64,000 nt of DNA from Triops longicaudatus (GCA_022885665.1 JAGQDJ010000016.1:310001-374000), one strand, 5' to 3'; positions 44,008 through 54,882 are shown, numbered from the stretch's first letter. The notes: a model not told the origin generated them from the letters alone. Program-made: numbers and translations.

Positions 44008-44190
44008 ATGGAGTTCACCTGGTACATCACGAACTTGATAAAGTACACTTTGGAAAAGAGGAATCCCCCGCCATGCTCGTCACACATGGTTGATGGAGAG
44101 ATGCAACTTGATCCTTCCACCTTCATAAAACTTGCCCGTCATCACGCTTCACGCTTAGACCAGTGCAACTCTTATGTATCTTCGGTGTAA
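44008..44190 (+). CDS. Candidate 60-residue ORF, unknown function
   Basis: ATG at 44008 (GCAATGG) opens 60 residues of balanced composition: Trp and Tyr near the start, a Pro-Pro-Pro-Cys turn, then an amphipathic Asp-Pro-Ser-Thr-Phe-Ile-Lys-Leu-Ala-Arg segment. The last codons before TAA contain TCG|GTGTAA, a weak donor-like site. No family is recognised. GC content is higher than in the flanks. Confidence 0.25.
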   Translation: MEFTWYITNLIKYTLEKRNPPPCSSHMVDGEMQLDPSTFIKLARHHASRLDQCNSYVSSV

Positions 44191-44533
44191 ACTCAGGACT
44201 GACTTTTTGCGTTGAATAATTAGAAGGATTAGGTTCAGTCGGCGTCAGTATATGCGGTTTTGCTTTGCAATTTCGTTATTTTAGCCGCAATATTCGATTC
44301 CCAGCCATAAAGCCTTGTCAACTAGAAACGTAAAAAGATATGAGATTATTTCTTGTTCCTACTTTCTAGCACTTTTTGTTTTTCTTGTTTAGTCATTTAT
44401 TTACAGTTATATCGAATTCATTTCGCACTTTTATTTTTTATAAACGTCGTGAAATAGGCATGTTAACGATTTTATGATATAGCATGATGCATCGTAAAAA
44501 ATAATAAAGCTTTAAGAAATAAAACAGCTTAAT

Positions 44534-44584
44534 GGAAGTTACATTGTAACGGAAGTTACAGTGTAGTGGAAGTTACAATGTAAC
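44534..44584. repeat. 17-bp tandem repeat, three copies
   Basis: Units GGAAGTTACATTGTAAC (44534-44550), GGAAGTTACAGTGTAGT (44551-44567) and GGAAGTTACAATGTAAC (44568-44584). The first and third units contain the inverted repeat GTTACA-N-TGTAAC. A degenerate fourth unit may follow. The structure could be a small array of binding sites. Confidence 0.7.
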
Positions 44585-44944
44585 GTAAGCAAGACATGAA
44601 AGTAATGTAATGCAAGTTAACGTAGTTGCAATGTGTTGGCGTTGTAGGTTGTAACCGGTTGACAGTTGTCTTAATTTCGAAGATCTTGTTTACTGCTTGC
44701 TAGCGATAGGAATCATTAATACAGACATGAAAGACTTTGTATTAGACTGACACTTTAAAATGCATAAATTTCGGTATTTTTTAGAATCTTTATTTGTATA
44801 TATTCTTCATTTTAAATTGTTGCGAAATAGTTCGTAGCTTATTTTACATTAAAAGACATTAATTATTGCCTGTGCTTGCTTTTTGTATACTTTTATTTAT
44901 GCGTGATTTCTACTTATTTTCGTTGATTCAACGAGCATTGCGAA

Positions 44945-45088
44945 ATGGCTGAAGCTGATTTTGGGATACTGAAGCCGACTAGGTATATAGGGGCTATGAA
45001 AGAAGTGGAACCAAATGCGAGTGTAAGGTTTGGTGATTTAAGAGTCGGCATGCATGTTTTCTGTATGCGGTTGCGAAATGAACACTAG
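44945..45088 (+). CDS. Candidate exon or 47-residue ORF
   Basis: ATG at 44945 has near-ideal context (GCGAAATGGCT). The 47-residue frame is balanced and soluble-looking: Met-Ala-Glu-Ala-Asp-Phe-Gly-Ile-Leu-Lys, then Val-Glu-Pro-Asn-Ala, Arg-Phe-Gly-Asp-Leu-Arg-Val-Gly and Cys-Met-Arg-Leu-Arg, to TAG at 45086. A possible donor (AG|GTATAT) at 44983 would shorten it to a 38-nt first coding exon. It sits in otherwise AT-rich DNA. No family is recognised. Confidence 0.3.
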   Translation: MAEADFGILKPTRYIGAMKEVEPNASVRFGDLRVGMHVFCMRLRNEH

Positions 45089-46325
45089 GTTCCTTTAGGT
45101 TTTGCTTTTATTCCGGAGGAGCTAGAATTAGCTCGCTTTTGTAGTATCGGCTTGGCTGGCGTCTCCGGTATGGGCTGTGATTCTGCACGGTTTCCGCGCG
45201 ACGGAAAAGTGAAACAGTTGGCGTTATAGTTTCTGTGGGGGCTGCCGACATAAAATGCTTCAATTGATGCGAAAAATGCCTCGGCTGACAACTGGTACTA
45301 GCTGTAAACGTCACCTAGATGTAAGTCTTTCGGCGAGTACTGTGGTCCACATTCAAGTCGAGTGTATACACGTGCGCGGGTAGGTTTTTGCAATTGGACG
45401 AATAGATAGATATAGATACGCAGCAGGTTAATAGATTCGTCTTATGGCCTGTTAGTCTGTCCCGTTTTGATTTTCATCGGGACATAATGCCACTGTCGGC
45501 CTGGTTTTTATTAGAGGACGTTTTATTCTTCCCGAAGCAAGAGGCCAACATTTTCCCTGGTAACAGCCTTTTGGGGGACTTTGAAAGTTTTTAATGAGGC
45601 AAACCGTGGTTTGTGGAGCTATTTCGACATACAAAGTCGCTTCCTGGCCTGCCTTCTTTTTTAAAACTAAAGACTTGATAGGAACTAATGGTTAAGAAGT
45701 TTGTTGCAGTTTGAGGACTCGGACGAGACACATTTTTTGCCGGTTCGTTACTGAGGAATGATGATGAACAGGAAGAATTACGGTGAAGACTGGAATAACT
45801 CTCAAAGCCTTGCATGTGAGCAGGTTTTTCGGTGGGAGGAGGCGTTGTGTAACTTGTAAAAGGTGGTAAGACCGAGGTGACATGTTTATAAGTGGAAGCT
45901 GAGAGTAGTTTGACTCTTTGGCTCGTTTGTTAGGGGGTTTCAGAGCTGTGTCATTTAAATCCTAAAGTTTGTGGGGGCGTTTTTAATTAAGCGTCTTGGC
46001 CAGAGGTTTGTCGTGCCGTACCCAGATGCGAGGAAAAAGTTGTCGTACCAAGGGACCCGTTTTTATGTGTAACGCAAGATTTGTGACCGCTAGAGTTTGA
46101 AATCCTGTGTTTGGCGGAAGGTCAAAGGTCATTCGGGCGAATTTTTGAATCCGAGCCAACACGGAATTTGTTCGCCCAAGAGTGGGAGAAAATTTAAGTA
46201 TGCATATCCGCATGCAGTTAGCTCAGATTTCCCTGGTGAAAAGCGAGTGTTTACGGGGTCATTGCGTAGTTCATTAATGCATAGCAACGAATGACGCTAT
46301 AGTTTGCCGAGGCTTTCTGCATCAA
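45089..46325. other. Unassigned stretch
   Basis: A minus frame at 45085-45291 (68 codons, ending Ile-Lys-Ala-Lys-Pro-Lys-Gly-Thr) has balanced composition but opens with TTG and lacks a clear acceptor. Other overlapping frames (45591-45815, 45983-46213) are unsupported. Confidence 0.3.
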
Positions 46326-46544
46326 TTGTGCGGATATAGGGACGCTTTGTGCGTATCTAACGCTCCCTGCGCAGGACATGCGTGCACAAAGACGGCTGGC
46401 TGGGTGTTTTTGTGCAGAAATTGTCAAACTTTGGTGGCCCATTGGGATAGTTTTTGTTGTTTTAGTACTTGGTTGGTCGAGGGAGCAAATGTAGTCACTT
46501 TTTGTCAATGGTCGTATCACCTGCGTCTTTTATGGACTGTTTGA
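46326..46544 (+). CDS. Cysteine-rich open frame with a CxxC motif
   Basis: A 72-codon frame without its own ATG contains nine or so cysteines, including Val-Phe-Leu-Cys-Arg-Asn-Cys (46404-46424), followed by a hydrophobic/Trp segment and a Val-Val-Thr-Phe strand. The Val-Phe-x-Cys-x-x-Cys start followed by a strand resembles zinc-binding folds of the Mis18/Yippee type, but a second CxxC is not visible in the frame. If real it would be one exon of a larger gene. The likeness is weak. Confidence 0.12.
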   Translation: MCGYRDALCVSNAPCAGHACTKTAGWVFLCRNCQTLVAHWDSFCCFSTWLVEGANVVTFCQWSYHLRLLWTV

Positions 46545-47379
46545 CCGTCGTAAAAGCGAATGCAATGCGTGAGTATAGTGAAATAGGTTAATCGCGATTC
46601 TTTTTTTTACATAAAGCTCTTAAGTAAAAACGATGCTTTGAACAGTAAGATCAATGCTGATCCAGTATGGAACAATGAAATAATGAAATTAGCAAGACCG
46701 AAGAGTGAAGCGGAACGAAGTTAGCCACAAGGAACCATAAAGCTTTACAAGATTTGCAACACTGTTTGACATTTGACAGTAAAACTAGATATAATGAGCT
46801 TTTGAAACTTAACCATTAAATTAGCCAAACCGAAAAATGAAACACAAAAATGAAACAAGCCTAAGTGCAAGGTTAAACTTTGAAATTTAAAAATGGAGCT
46901 AGCAACAAGGAGAATGCTACATAAAAATGAAGTTTGCAATCCTAATCTGTGAAGCTTTAAGGTTGTTCAACGCTGAACTGCGAAACTTCTTCATGAAACA
47001 AACAAAACTAAACCGAACGTAACTATGAACAAGTAAAATCGACAGCTAGTTGCATTTTGAGGATAAAATTTTTCGATCTTTCGTTGTTTCTTTCGATGTG
47101 TCTTACCGAAATGTCAAAATTTCACCAATTTTTCTCGAACATACTAGAAATAGCAGTAAGAAGAGTAAAGTAGTTAACTATAAGCCAGCACGCTTCAACT
47201 TGCCAGGATAATAAAACAAGAAAAACTCGAGAGCTCGGCTAGTGATCTTTCTCTTGGAATTGTAGTTGATTAAGGTTTGAAAGCCTCAGTGTAATATACT
47301 TTGCTGGGGGTATGTTTCCCGCTCGAGTTGCTTGAAATCAACAGATTTGACGGGAGTTCTAAACGGAAAAAGCTTTCAG
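46545..47379. other. AT-rich stretch with degenerate direct repeats
   Basis: AAATTAGCAAGACCGAA (about 46685) and AAATTAGCCAAACCGAA (about 46817) are imperfect copies about 130 bp apart, each followed by GTGAA or ATGAA and, later, a TAGC-ACAAGG block. The stretch looks like an old degenerate duplication of an A-rich unit. No gene is supported. Confidence 0.35.
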
Positions 47380-47385
47380 GCCACC

Positions 47386-47529
47386 ATGCAATCACGTATG
47401 GTTTGGTGGTCTTTCTCTTTCCCTATTCCTTGCGTGATGATGATGACGGTGATGATTCTCAATACTGTCGTCGGTCGTATTTGGGACTGGCTCGCCTTAT
47501 TTTCTGGCTTTTATTCGCAATTTTCCTAG
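47386..47529 (+). CDS. Candidate small hydrophobic ORF with perfect Kozak
   Basis: GCCACCATG, the full vertebrate-type Kozak consensus, gives ATG at 47386, and it follows immediately after an acceptor-like CTTTCAG (ending 47379). The frame encodes 47 residues rich in Trp, Phe, Met and Ile (Met-Val-Trp-Trp-Ser-Phe, Met-Met-Met-Thr-Val-Met-Ile), suggesting a small membrane peptide. A different frame across the same DNA (47301-47696, 131 codons, no ATG) has a poly-Asp run and a convincing 20-residue hydrophobic segment. The GATGATGATGAC repeat at about 47437 drives both. At most one can be real. Confidence 0.25.
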   Translation: MQSRMVWWSFSFPIPCVMMMTVMILNTVVGRIWDWLALFSGFYSQFS

Positions 47530-48143
47530 TCGCTCTGTACGTCTCCCATGGATCAAGTAAAGGCGCTTTGCGATCTGACTCGAGAGCTATTTCGTCCCTT
47601 GCTGTCCTGGCTTCAAGTATCTCCCATAAGAGCAAATTGAACTGGAATATCCTAGGCGACGAAACTCGCCTCTTCGCTTCGTTTTTTTCTTATTGAGAAA
47701 AATAAAACGCCAAGAAAATACGTTCCGAGCTGTGCACTTAAAAGCTAAAAAAGAAAAAAAAAATCATAAAAAAGGACGAAGAAGTAAAAGGACAAAAAAG
47801 CATTGAAAAAAGGAGTTTGCCATTTTAGCGACAAGAAAAAAGTTTGCAAAATTGCAGACCTTTCAGGCCCTTCCTGTCCCTTGCCTAGTCTTGCCAAACC
47901 TTAAACGCTGCAGGCCTTCAATTCGCACAAAAGTTGGCCCGTTTTTAGGAAAGATTGAGCCCACAATGTGTGCAAAATCTGGTCAAGTTTCGCGAAAAAA
48001 GTTTTTTTTAGGCGTTGGGTGGTACCAATTCGCGAAAGGGCAACTTTTTTGCACACTTGTGAGGTCGTAAAATTTGAAAAGCCCTGCGAATCTTGTGTTA
48101 AAGCGTGAACTTTTTTAAAAGCGTTGCAAAGTTGCTGGAACTA
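47530..48143. other. A-rich patch and unassigned sequence
   Basis: 47.70-47.83 kb is A/G-rich on the plus strand. A 72-codon frame at 47852-48070 opens with TTG. Sequence of the form TTTGCAAAATTG recurs here and at 49.9-50.8 kb. Confidence 0.3.
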
Positions 48144-48266
48144 ATGGGCAGGCCTGTGGTGGGCAAAAAAAGGCCTTTTATTGCGAAAAGATATGCCCGA
48201 CCGCCATCTGGTATCGGAAGGCCGACCTCTATTCGCAATTTGCCAAACGCCCGTTGCGCCACGTAG
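48144..48266 (+). CDS. Candidate 40-residue basic ORF
   Basis: ATG at 48144 opens 40 residues rich in Arg, Lys, Pro and Gly (Met-Gly-Arg-Pro-Val-Val-Gly-Lys-Lys-Arg), with Arg-Pro-Pro-Ser-Gly and Gly-Arg-Pro-Thr-Ser segments, to TAG at 48264. It lies in a CpG-rich segment. The minus strand is open here too (48098-48361, 87 codons, opening with TTG). No family is recognised. Confidence 0.15.
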   Translation: MGRPVVGKKRPFIAKRYARPPSGIGRPTSIRNLPNARCAT

Positions 48267-48931
48267 TGACTGCACGCGGTACGACGCACTCGGTGCGCTT
48301 GCTTAAACCGGTTTCTCAAGGCAAGCGGAGTGCACAAAGGGCAAAGGATATAAGAGACCAATCAGGTAACTTTGTAAAAGCCTCTGCTCTACGAAGGCTT
48401 CCTTGGCAAAGCCACACCCCCTGGTAGAAGAATTCGGCCCTCGTTAACCTTCCATTGACCTGATCAACTTTCTTAAGAATCTTATTTTTCTCTCCCTGAC
48501 ATGGGTTATGAGCTATAAAGGGTACACATTACTCATTGGAAGGACGAAAATATCCTAAGGGGAAAAATAAGCCTTTTTGGCTTGACAGCAGTACTTTAGC
48601 TTGCGTTTTATAATCAAGTGTAATTGTCATAATACCTTGTGAAATTAATTACTGCTGTCTTATTAGCAAGATTCTGCGTAGTGGGGTTGAATTTGGTTAA
48701 TTAGAGTACAAAGGCCTGCGGAGGAAATTAAAGCTAACCGCGGATAAAAAGCCCCTTAGGCTGGTGGAATTATTTTTTTCATGATTTATTTCCCGTAACT
48801 ATACACAGCACCAAGTGCCGCAAACCATTTCCTGGTTCTAACCACTCTATTTTCCCCTAACGCTTTCCGTCTCATTTGACTCTAGTGTGAGTATTTTTCG
48901 GGGATATAGTGCAACAGAGAAGTGGTTTTCA
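48267..48931. other. Spacer with a TATA box
   Basis: A TATAAAG box (48514-48520, GCTATAAAGGG) could serve a plus-strand promoter, with a start near 48545. A stretch of GGGGAAAAATAAGCC follows. No first exon was placed. Confidence 0.3.
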
Positions 48932-49087
48932 ATGGTTAAAAAAAAAAACAGAATGCGAATGGAATCCAATGAGTGTTCCGAGAAAGATTATTGTACTGCT
49001 CAGGCGCCTAGCGTCCAATCAATGTTTTCTTGGCTAAGGCTTGAGAGTGGCTTTAGAGCCGTTGCAAGCATCCCTGCAGCTGTGTAA
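48932..49087 (+). CDS. Candidate 51-residue ORF, unknown function
   Basis: ATG at 48932 opens 51 residues: a basic start (Met-Val-Lys-Lys-Lys-Asn-Arg-Met-Arg-Met), then a Glu-Ser-Asn-Glu-Cys-Ser-Glu-Lys-Asp segment and a hydrophobic Ala-Val-Ala-Ser-Ile-Pro-Ala-Ala end. The frame is open upstream to 48887. The next ORF begins 30 bp further on in another frame. No family is recognised. Confidence 0.2.
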   Translation: MVKKKNRMRMESNECSEKDYCTAQAPSVQSMFSWLRLESGFRAVASIPAAV

Positions 49088-49116
49088 AATTGCGCGTATG
49101 GGAGTCAGTCGATGGC

Positions 49117-49254
49117 ATGCAAATGAGTAGCTTAGAATTATGGGCCAGAATTAGCATTTACGTTTGGTGCCCTGTCACGTCTCTCCTAAAGGCCTTCTGG
49201 GTTGAGGCCGCAGAATCGTGGGCTGTCACACCACAAAACTCGCCCAACTTCCAG
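49117..49254 (+). CDS. Possible exon, 46 codons before a donor
   Basis: From ATG at 49117 the frame encodes Met-Gln-Met-Ser-Ser-Leu-Glu-Leu-Trp-Ala, a hydrophobic middle with several Trp, and Thr-Pro-Gln-Asn-Ser-Pro-Asn-Phe-Gln, then a donor-like CAG|GTACAT at 49255. Unspliced, it runs to 49287. With the preceding ORF it makes a 400-bp coding-like island within AT-rich DNA. No family is recognised. Confidence 0.2.
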
Positions 49255-49287
49255 GTACATGGACGTACTACAAACACGTTCACATAA

Positions 49288-52200
49288 CTCGTGGACGGGG
49301 AACATAGATTAGGTAAAGCTAAATTAACCTGACTGGCCCATGGTAGGGACAAAATGCGTTCCGCGAACAGGAAATCACTCAAATCTCACGTTGGAAATCC
49401 AAACAAATTATAAAAAAAGTCAATTATTTGCTGTCAACTTTGAATACAAATCAAAATAAAAAATAAATACAAATACCAAAGATTCGAATCATAGGCAGAT
49501 GATAGTACTGGTACCAGTAAGGAAAATGGCACCCCAAATTGAAACAAAACATTCAACATATTGTTAAACTTAAAATAATTGTAAAAAATGCAGAATATTG
49601 TGTCAAGGGATTATGTAAAACTTATAACGCATTATAAGACTTAAATAACATAAAAAATACGGAAAATAGTACGAAAAATGTATAAAATATTCAGATATAA
49701 TGAAACTAAAACTGGTTGAAATATTTTTTGCAAAAATATTATATTTTTTACATTATAAATTAAATGTTAAAAACCCAAAATTTAAAGACAGCGTATATAT
49801 ACACCATGTTCATTGCCGAAATAAATTAAATCACTTAAGCTACATAAAGGTGGGTTCCTGTAGCACCAAAAACTCACTTTAAAATTTGGAAAAATAGTTT
49901 GGGGTTGCAAATGCCAACCATAGTGGTTGTTTGCGGATGTCATTGTCGGTGGCTATCCGCGTCGCGTAATTACACGGGTGCTCACTTATAGCGGCAGAGT
50001 AGCAAAAACTGTTTATAGGCACAAAAAATGGCGCATTACACTACATACGCTAATGCGTGTCGAAAACTGTTTTGCGTGGTAGATTTGTCGTGGTTTGTCC
50101 ACCGACTTGCACGAAGCCCGAAGAGCCAAAGTAAACTAAAATGGGGCAAAAACCAAAGCTAACTCGCCATGCAGAAAAGTGTAGCATGCCAATCAAAGTG
50201 TGACGTCCCGTGACCAAGAAACTCGCCAATCCTTGCCAAAATTTTGGCTAACATTTTTTTGCGGCAATCTGTCTTGGTTAACGCTCGCAAAAACCCTCTA
50301 GCAATGCAAAAGGGGACGTTTATTTTACTACTAGCCTTATCCTTGTAGGTCTTCGGCAATTTTTTGCCATTTTTTTGCCATTTTTTGCTGGAGCCGAAAT
50401 TCGTATTTTACGGTCGAGACGAATGTGTAGAATAACCCCACAATTCGCGAATCCCTGTGCTGGCAGCATCCCTGTGCAAAAGCTTAGCCTGCAGCCACGG
50501 TCGTCGCGGGTTTTCGGGACCGGCCAAACCGGTTGAGGCTGATGAACCCTTTTTCAAGGTTGCCTTTTGCAAAGTGTCCCTTCACATTTTGCAAAAAAAA
50601 AAGGACCGCGAAAAAAAAATTTGGCGAGAATTGGCAGGCCTGTGCAAAAAGCCCTCACCCCTTTTTTTGGTCAATTCAGAAACTTGCAAAGCCATAAATA
50701 AATCCAAGTCTTCTCAGAGGAAACAGCTCGTCTTATTGCACCTTTTTTGGCCTTAAAAAAAAGAAAAGAAATACCATGGCCGAAATGTTGGCGAAATAGG
50801 CTTTTCCGGTGTGCAAAAAGTTACCTGCGCCAGTTGCAAGCTGTTATTTGCCAAATCTGGTGACTTTCAGGAGATTCTGCTCCCAAAGCGGGGCAGATAC
50901 AGCCCTTGTAGTAGATTGGTTTATAAGAGCAAAAAATTGGTGTTTTTTTGTGTAAGTTATAAAGTGGGCATTTGTTTGATTCTTCCTTAGGCGGCGATGG
51001 TGCATTGTGCTAAGGCAGTTTGTGAGGTCAATAATGCCCGAATTTTCCATATTGCGTGTTGGCTACGATGTACGCAGTTTCCTTTGTGATGCGTTTGAAG
51101 GGAAAATGACGTTTGAAGTGCGTTTGCTGGGCGGTGTAATGCGATTATTGGAGCAAGCTGGACGTTAAGATGGAAATTTGCCGAAGAATCGTGCTTTGAC
51201 GCCGTGCTGGTAAATAAGCATTTTTGTATTTATTTTTTTAGTTTCCGTTTTATTGTTGTTGGGGTCTTTGTTTAGATATTTGCTTTATGATGTTAGGTAT
51301 CGTAAAGAGACAGTAGCTTACAAAATATTGTGTAGTTAAAATTTCACTTAAAAGTGAAAATAATTGCAGGTATTACAAATTCAATATTACTGCGAAGAGT
51401 TTTGGGAATTCTGTTCAGTTGATACATTCTTCTACGGTTGTTAAATCAGGTCTGCAAGATTAACAGTGAACACAGTTTGGAGAAATTAAACTACGATGAA
51501 CTCTCGTATTAGAATATAGTGTCTGTAATTACGTGCTTTTCCTCATTCAGAAAACAATTCTGGGATTAGTAAAGCTTCAAAAGAGATTTTGAAGTGGAGA
51601 AGATGGTAAAATCAACATTCAAGAAAGCAGGATTGTCGTGTAATTTTTACGGCAACTTTAGTTTGTGAGCTTGATTTTGTGGCATCTGAAAATTTTTAAG
51701 TTTTCAATATTATTTTAAAATTGCTTATTACCAGAATCTCAAAGTTTCTCTTTGCGAGCGTCTGAAAGGTACTGCTGATACTAAGTCAAGGAAGGAATGT
51801 AACCAAGCATTTTGTCAAATCAAAACGGTGTAGTTTTAGAAAGCCCTAGACGGTCATGTGCCTGCGGACGACGCATTTTTATATTAAAAATCATACCAAG
51901 ACTGAGACCTCAATGTTACGCTTTCTTACAAAATCAAAATAATTTAACGAAAAATTGTTCTGCTCTGAATAAGGTGTATAGACTTGAAAGTTACATAAAT
52001 CCCTTAAATAGGCGTTTTTGACATTTAACTACAATGAACCCTATTGCTACCATATTCGTTTACGTTTGTAGTAGGTCTTTACTAGTGAAATAAGTAGAGT
52101 AGAATTCATAAGAATTTGTAGTTGTATTTAACAAAAAATAAGGGCGGTTTGAGCATTGAGAAGCCACAAGCTGAGAAAACAGTCACAAATCGAAAAAAGT

Positions 52201-52519
52201 TTTCACTCATTTTACAGCGGAAATGGAGTCTAATGTTGTAGCATTGGAAAACCTGAAGGTTATGTTCCACTTATAAACTTTCAAATGTAAGCATTTGTGT
52301 TCAAGGTTTCGTTTCGTAAATAAAAGCATAACGAAAAAAAAGCTTACGAAACGTTCCATGACTTTACAAATCTTAAAATCCTATGTAACTCCGCTTCTGA
52401 CACAAATTTAATATAACTTCATTGTAATTTTGCGAAAATCTGACAGTTTTTAATTCTGTTATTTACCTTCGAGAAAGTGAAAAAGTGAAATATCAAGGGT
52501 TACTCACAAAAGGGTTAAG
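49288..52519. other. AT-rich flanks around a TTTGCAAA-rich segment
   Basis: 49.38-49.86 kb is very AT-rich. Between 49.9 and 50.9 kb the sequence is rich in TTGCCA and TTTGCAAA words, and two frames are open: 50159-50359 minus (66 codons, no ATG start) and 50457-50756 plus (99 codons, no ATG, Lys/Cys-rich). The word bias lowers stop frequency, so I do not call either. 51.2-52.5 kb is AT-rich and appears empty. Confidence 0.3.
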
Positions 52520-52765
52520 ATGGCTAGACAAACATTAAAAGGCTCTAAAAGGCTTGAATCTGCCCAGTCCGGTATATTTAAATTTCTTGGGGATAAATAT
52601 ATAGTGGACAACGTCCGTTTTTGTTGTCCCTGGCGATTGGGAGAGATTTGGCTAGTAAGGAGACAGCCGACAAGGGAAGATATCGGTGGCGGGGTCCTTT
52701 TGCGATTCGCCCACGGAAAATCAAAGTGTGGCATCTCATGGGGTCGTTGTTGTGGGCGTTCATAG
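52520..52765 (+). CDS. Candidate 81-residue ORF, unknown function
   Basis: ATG at 52520 has very good context (AAGATGG). The product is balanced and basic: Met-Ala-Arg-Gln-Thr-Leu-Lys-Gly-Ser-Lys-Arg, then Gly-Ile-Phe-Lys-Phe-Leu-Gly-Asp, a Cys-Cys-Pro-Trp segment, a Glu-Ile-Trp-Leu-Val-Arg-Arg strand and a Cys/Gly-rich end. An internal donor-like CTA|GTAAGG (about 52652) could end a first exon there. The start of a LINE-like fragment on the other strand touches its end. No family is recognised, but the start and frame are among the better ones in the window. Confidence 0.3.
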   Translation: MARQTLKGSKRLESAQSGIFKFLGDKYIVDNVRFCCPWRLGEIWLVRRQPTREDIGGGVLLRFAHGKSKCGISWGRCCGRS

Positions 52766-52999
52766 GCCCATCATCGATGCTAAGACCCCGGGACTGAGCC
52801 AAGTCAAAGGACCAAGTACACAGGGCCTAGTGTAGTACCAGGCGTACTCTATCGTACATCCTCCCACCTGTATCTTTTTTCGGTGCCAAACCCAAAGTTT
52901 CCACATTCTTGCGTCCTTACCTAAGCCCCGTTGATTTCCGCCATTCAAGCCGTACTTTGGACATTCCGTGAGTACATGCCAAACTTTGCACGTGGACAC
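52760..52999 (-). mobile_element. Possible LINE reverse-transcriptase C-terminal fragment
   Basis: The 79-codon minus frame contains Cys-Lys-Val-Trp-His-Val-Leu-Thr-Glu-Cys-Pro-Lys-Tyr near its start. A His-x4-Cys-Pro-x-Tyr motif of this form is characteristic of the zinc-binding region near the C-terminus of non-LTR retrotransposon polyproteins. The second part (Trp/Gly/Lys-rich, then Pro/Leu) does not match clearly. No reverse-transcriptase catalytic motif (Tyr-x-Asp-Asp) is seen nearby, so any copy would be a short, old fragment. Confidence 0.3.
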
Positions 53000-54882
53000 A
53001 GTTGACCTTCTGCTCTTACCTCCCCCCAGCGACCGTAATTTCGACTCTTTTTTATTTATTTATTTTTTGCCCAACGTGAGTGACATAGCGAGACGTGAGT
53101 AATGTGATGGGATAGGAGCCTTTACTGTAAAACAAAAAAAAAGGAGGAAAATGTAATTCGTCTCTGATCCTGCATGTGAGGCGTTTTATGGGAGGCTGAA
53201 AGGGCGGCGGGAGTGAAAGGGTTGGGCGACGTGTGATACGTGAGCGGGCAAAAAAGTGGCTTGAGCAGTGTACGAAAACGCGGTATATACAATCTGTGCT
53301 CACAGCCTAGCAATAGGAGTTGACACGGAGGTCTTCTAAGAAAATTGTCGTATTAGAGGGCCAAGAGATAGGACAAGGAAATAGGGGGTAAAACGAGGAA
53401 GAAAATAAAATCTAAAAGGGATGAAAAGCTTATGTGTTGGACGTGGCACAGTGTCGTGTCGGCGAAAATGGCAGGGCCAAATAAGAGGTTTTTTGTTCAA
53501 AGGATTGTGGGAGGGCGAAGTGAGATTGGCTGAGGCTGTTTAGCGTTTTCGCTGATGTCATTCCATTTTTTCAAAGTACTAGCGCTCGCCTCTCTCAGAA
53601 AGAACACCCAAATCCCTCAGATTCGCTGTTTTATACTGGGAGAACGAGAAGCGTCGTGGAATTCGTTGCTTTTATCCGGACTTCCATCATCGGGCTTGTG
53701 TTCCTCATCTGGTTGTGTGTCGCAAGGGTTGTCACACCCGAATAGCCATACCCAACTCTGATGAGCAGGGCTTTCGAGTTACACTAAAACTGGGAGCTAG
53801 ACGAAAAGAAAATTGAGATTCTTTGCGCGATTTAGAATGGAGTTGAAAGCCAAGTTGGACCTGTTTTAGATTCCAGTTCGAAATGGAGGCCGAAATAAGG
53901 AGGATTAAGCTGTGGCAACAATAACAGTACGACATGGCGGGAAAAAAAGGTTTAGACTCCAATATAATCGTTCATGTGAATAACGACAAATTTATTTAAG
54001 TTCGTGATATTCGCAAAGCATAGGAAAGAAGCTAGAAAAAAAATTATGGAAAAATTGAAACGTAAAATTTCCGAAACATAAAACGAAAGGAGTTCGCATG
54101 CTTTAGAAAAAAATCGAAAAGTTAAAAAAAGTGACATTCAGTCTTTTAAGTGAATGATATCAGTCATGAATAACGCAAATTCTTCAGTTATTGTGAAATT
54201 TTGAAACAAACTCGGAATAATTTGTTATCAATGTTATTTTCAGTCATAGTGCGTCGTATTTCGTAGAATATCTAACATTCTGTTAGTATTTTTTTTTGCA
54301 AAAATTTATGAAAGGTATTTATTACCTTACTGCCGTTTTCTCAAACACTTAATGCAAAAGTATTCTAAAGAAGCATACAATCTATTGAATCTAATTTAAG
54401 TACCGCTATTAAGGTTGAAACAGAATAATTAAAAGATTTCTTAAAAATTGCTCTCATTAAGTAGGCGCTTATTTATTTCGTTAAATTCCTTGTCGTTAAA
54501 TATTCGTTACTATGCGTATCTTTATGTTTGTGTGAATAAAGCAAAGAAGGTTTTAAAGATAAACAGAGGGAAACTGTATTGAAGAACCATATTGTTGTAT
54601 AACAGCGTCGGTTTTTTAAGGAGATTTATGTGGTTAATACAGGTAAATACAGGTCTGCCTTCATTTGCATTGTTTGCTGCAAATCACGTCTTAGGATGTC
54701 ATTACATTAATTGGCCCGACTTTCTCAAATGTTTTCTGCTTGAAATTGGATCTGACGAGCTCAAATAAATGCACCAATAGAATTTTAATGGCTGGGTTGG
54801 GGTGGACTCATTTATTATGACTATTTCCGCATAGTCGTTTAAGAGTCTTAGCTGTGAGAATTGCAGACGACACACTTGTTAC
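53000..54882. other. Unassigned stretch
   Basis: Contains a TTTATTTATTTATTTTT run near 53050. An 83-codon minus frame (53052-53303) and a 68-codon plus frame from ATG at 53555 (weak context, Ser-rich end) are unsupported. 53.95-54.85 kb is AT-rich. Confidence 0.35.
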
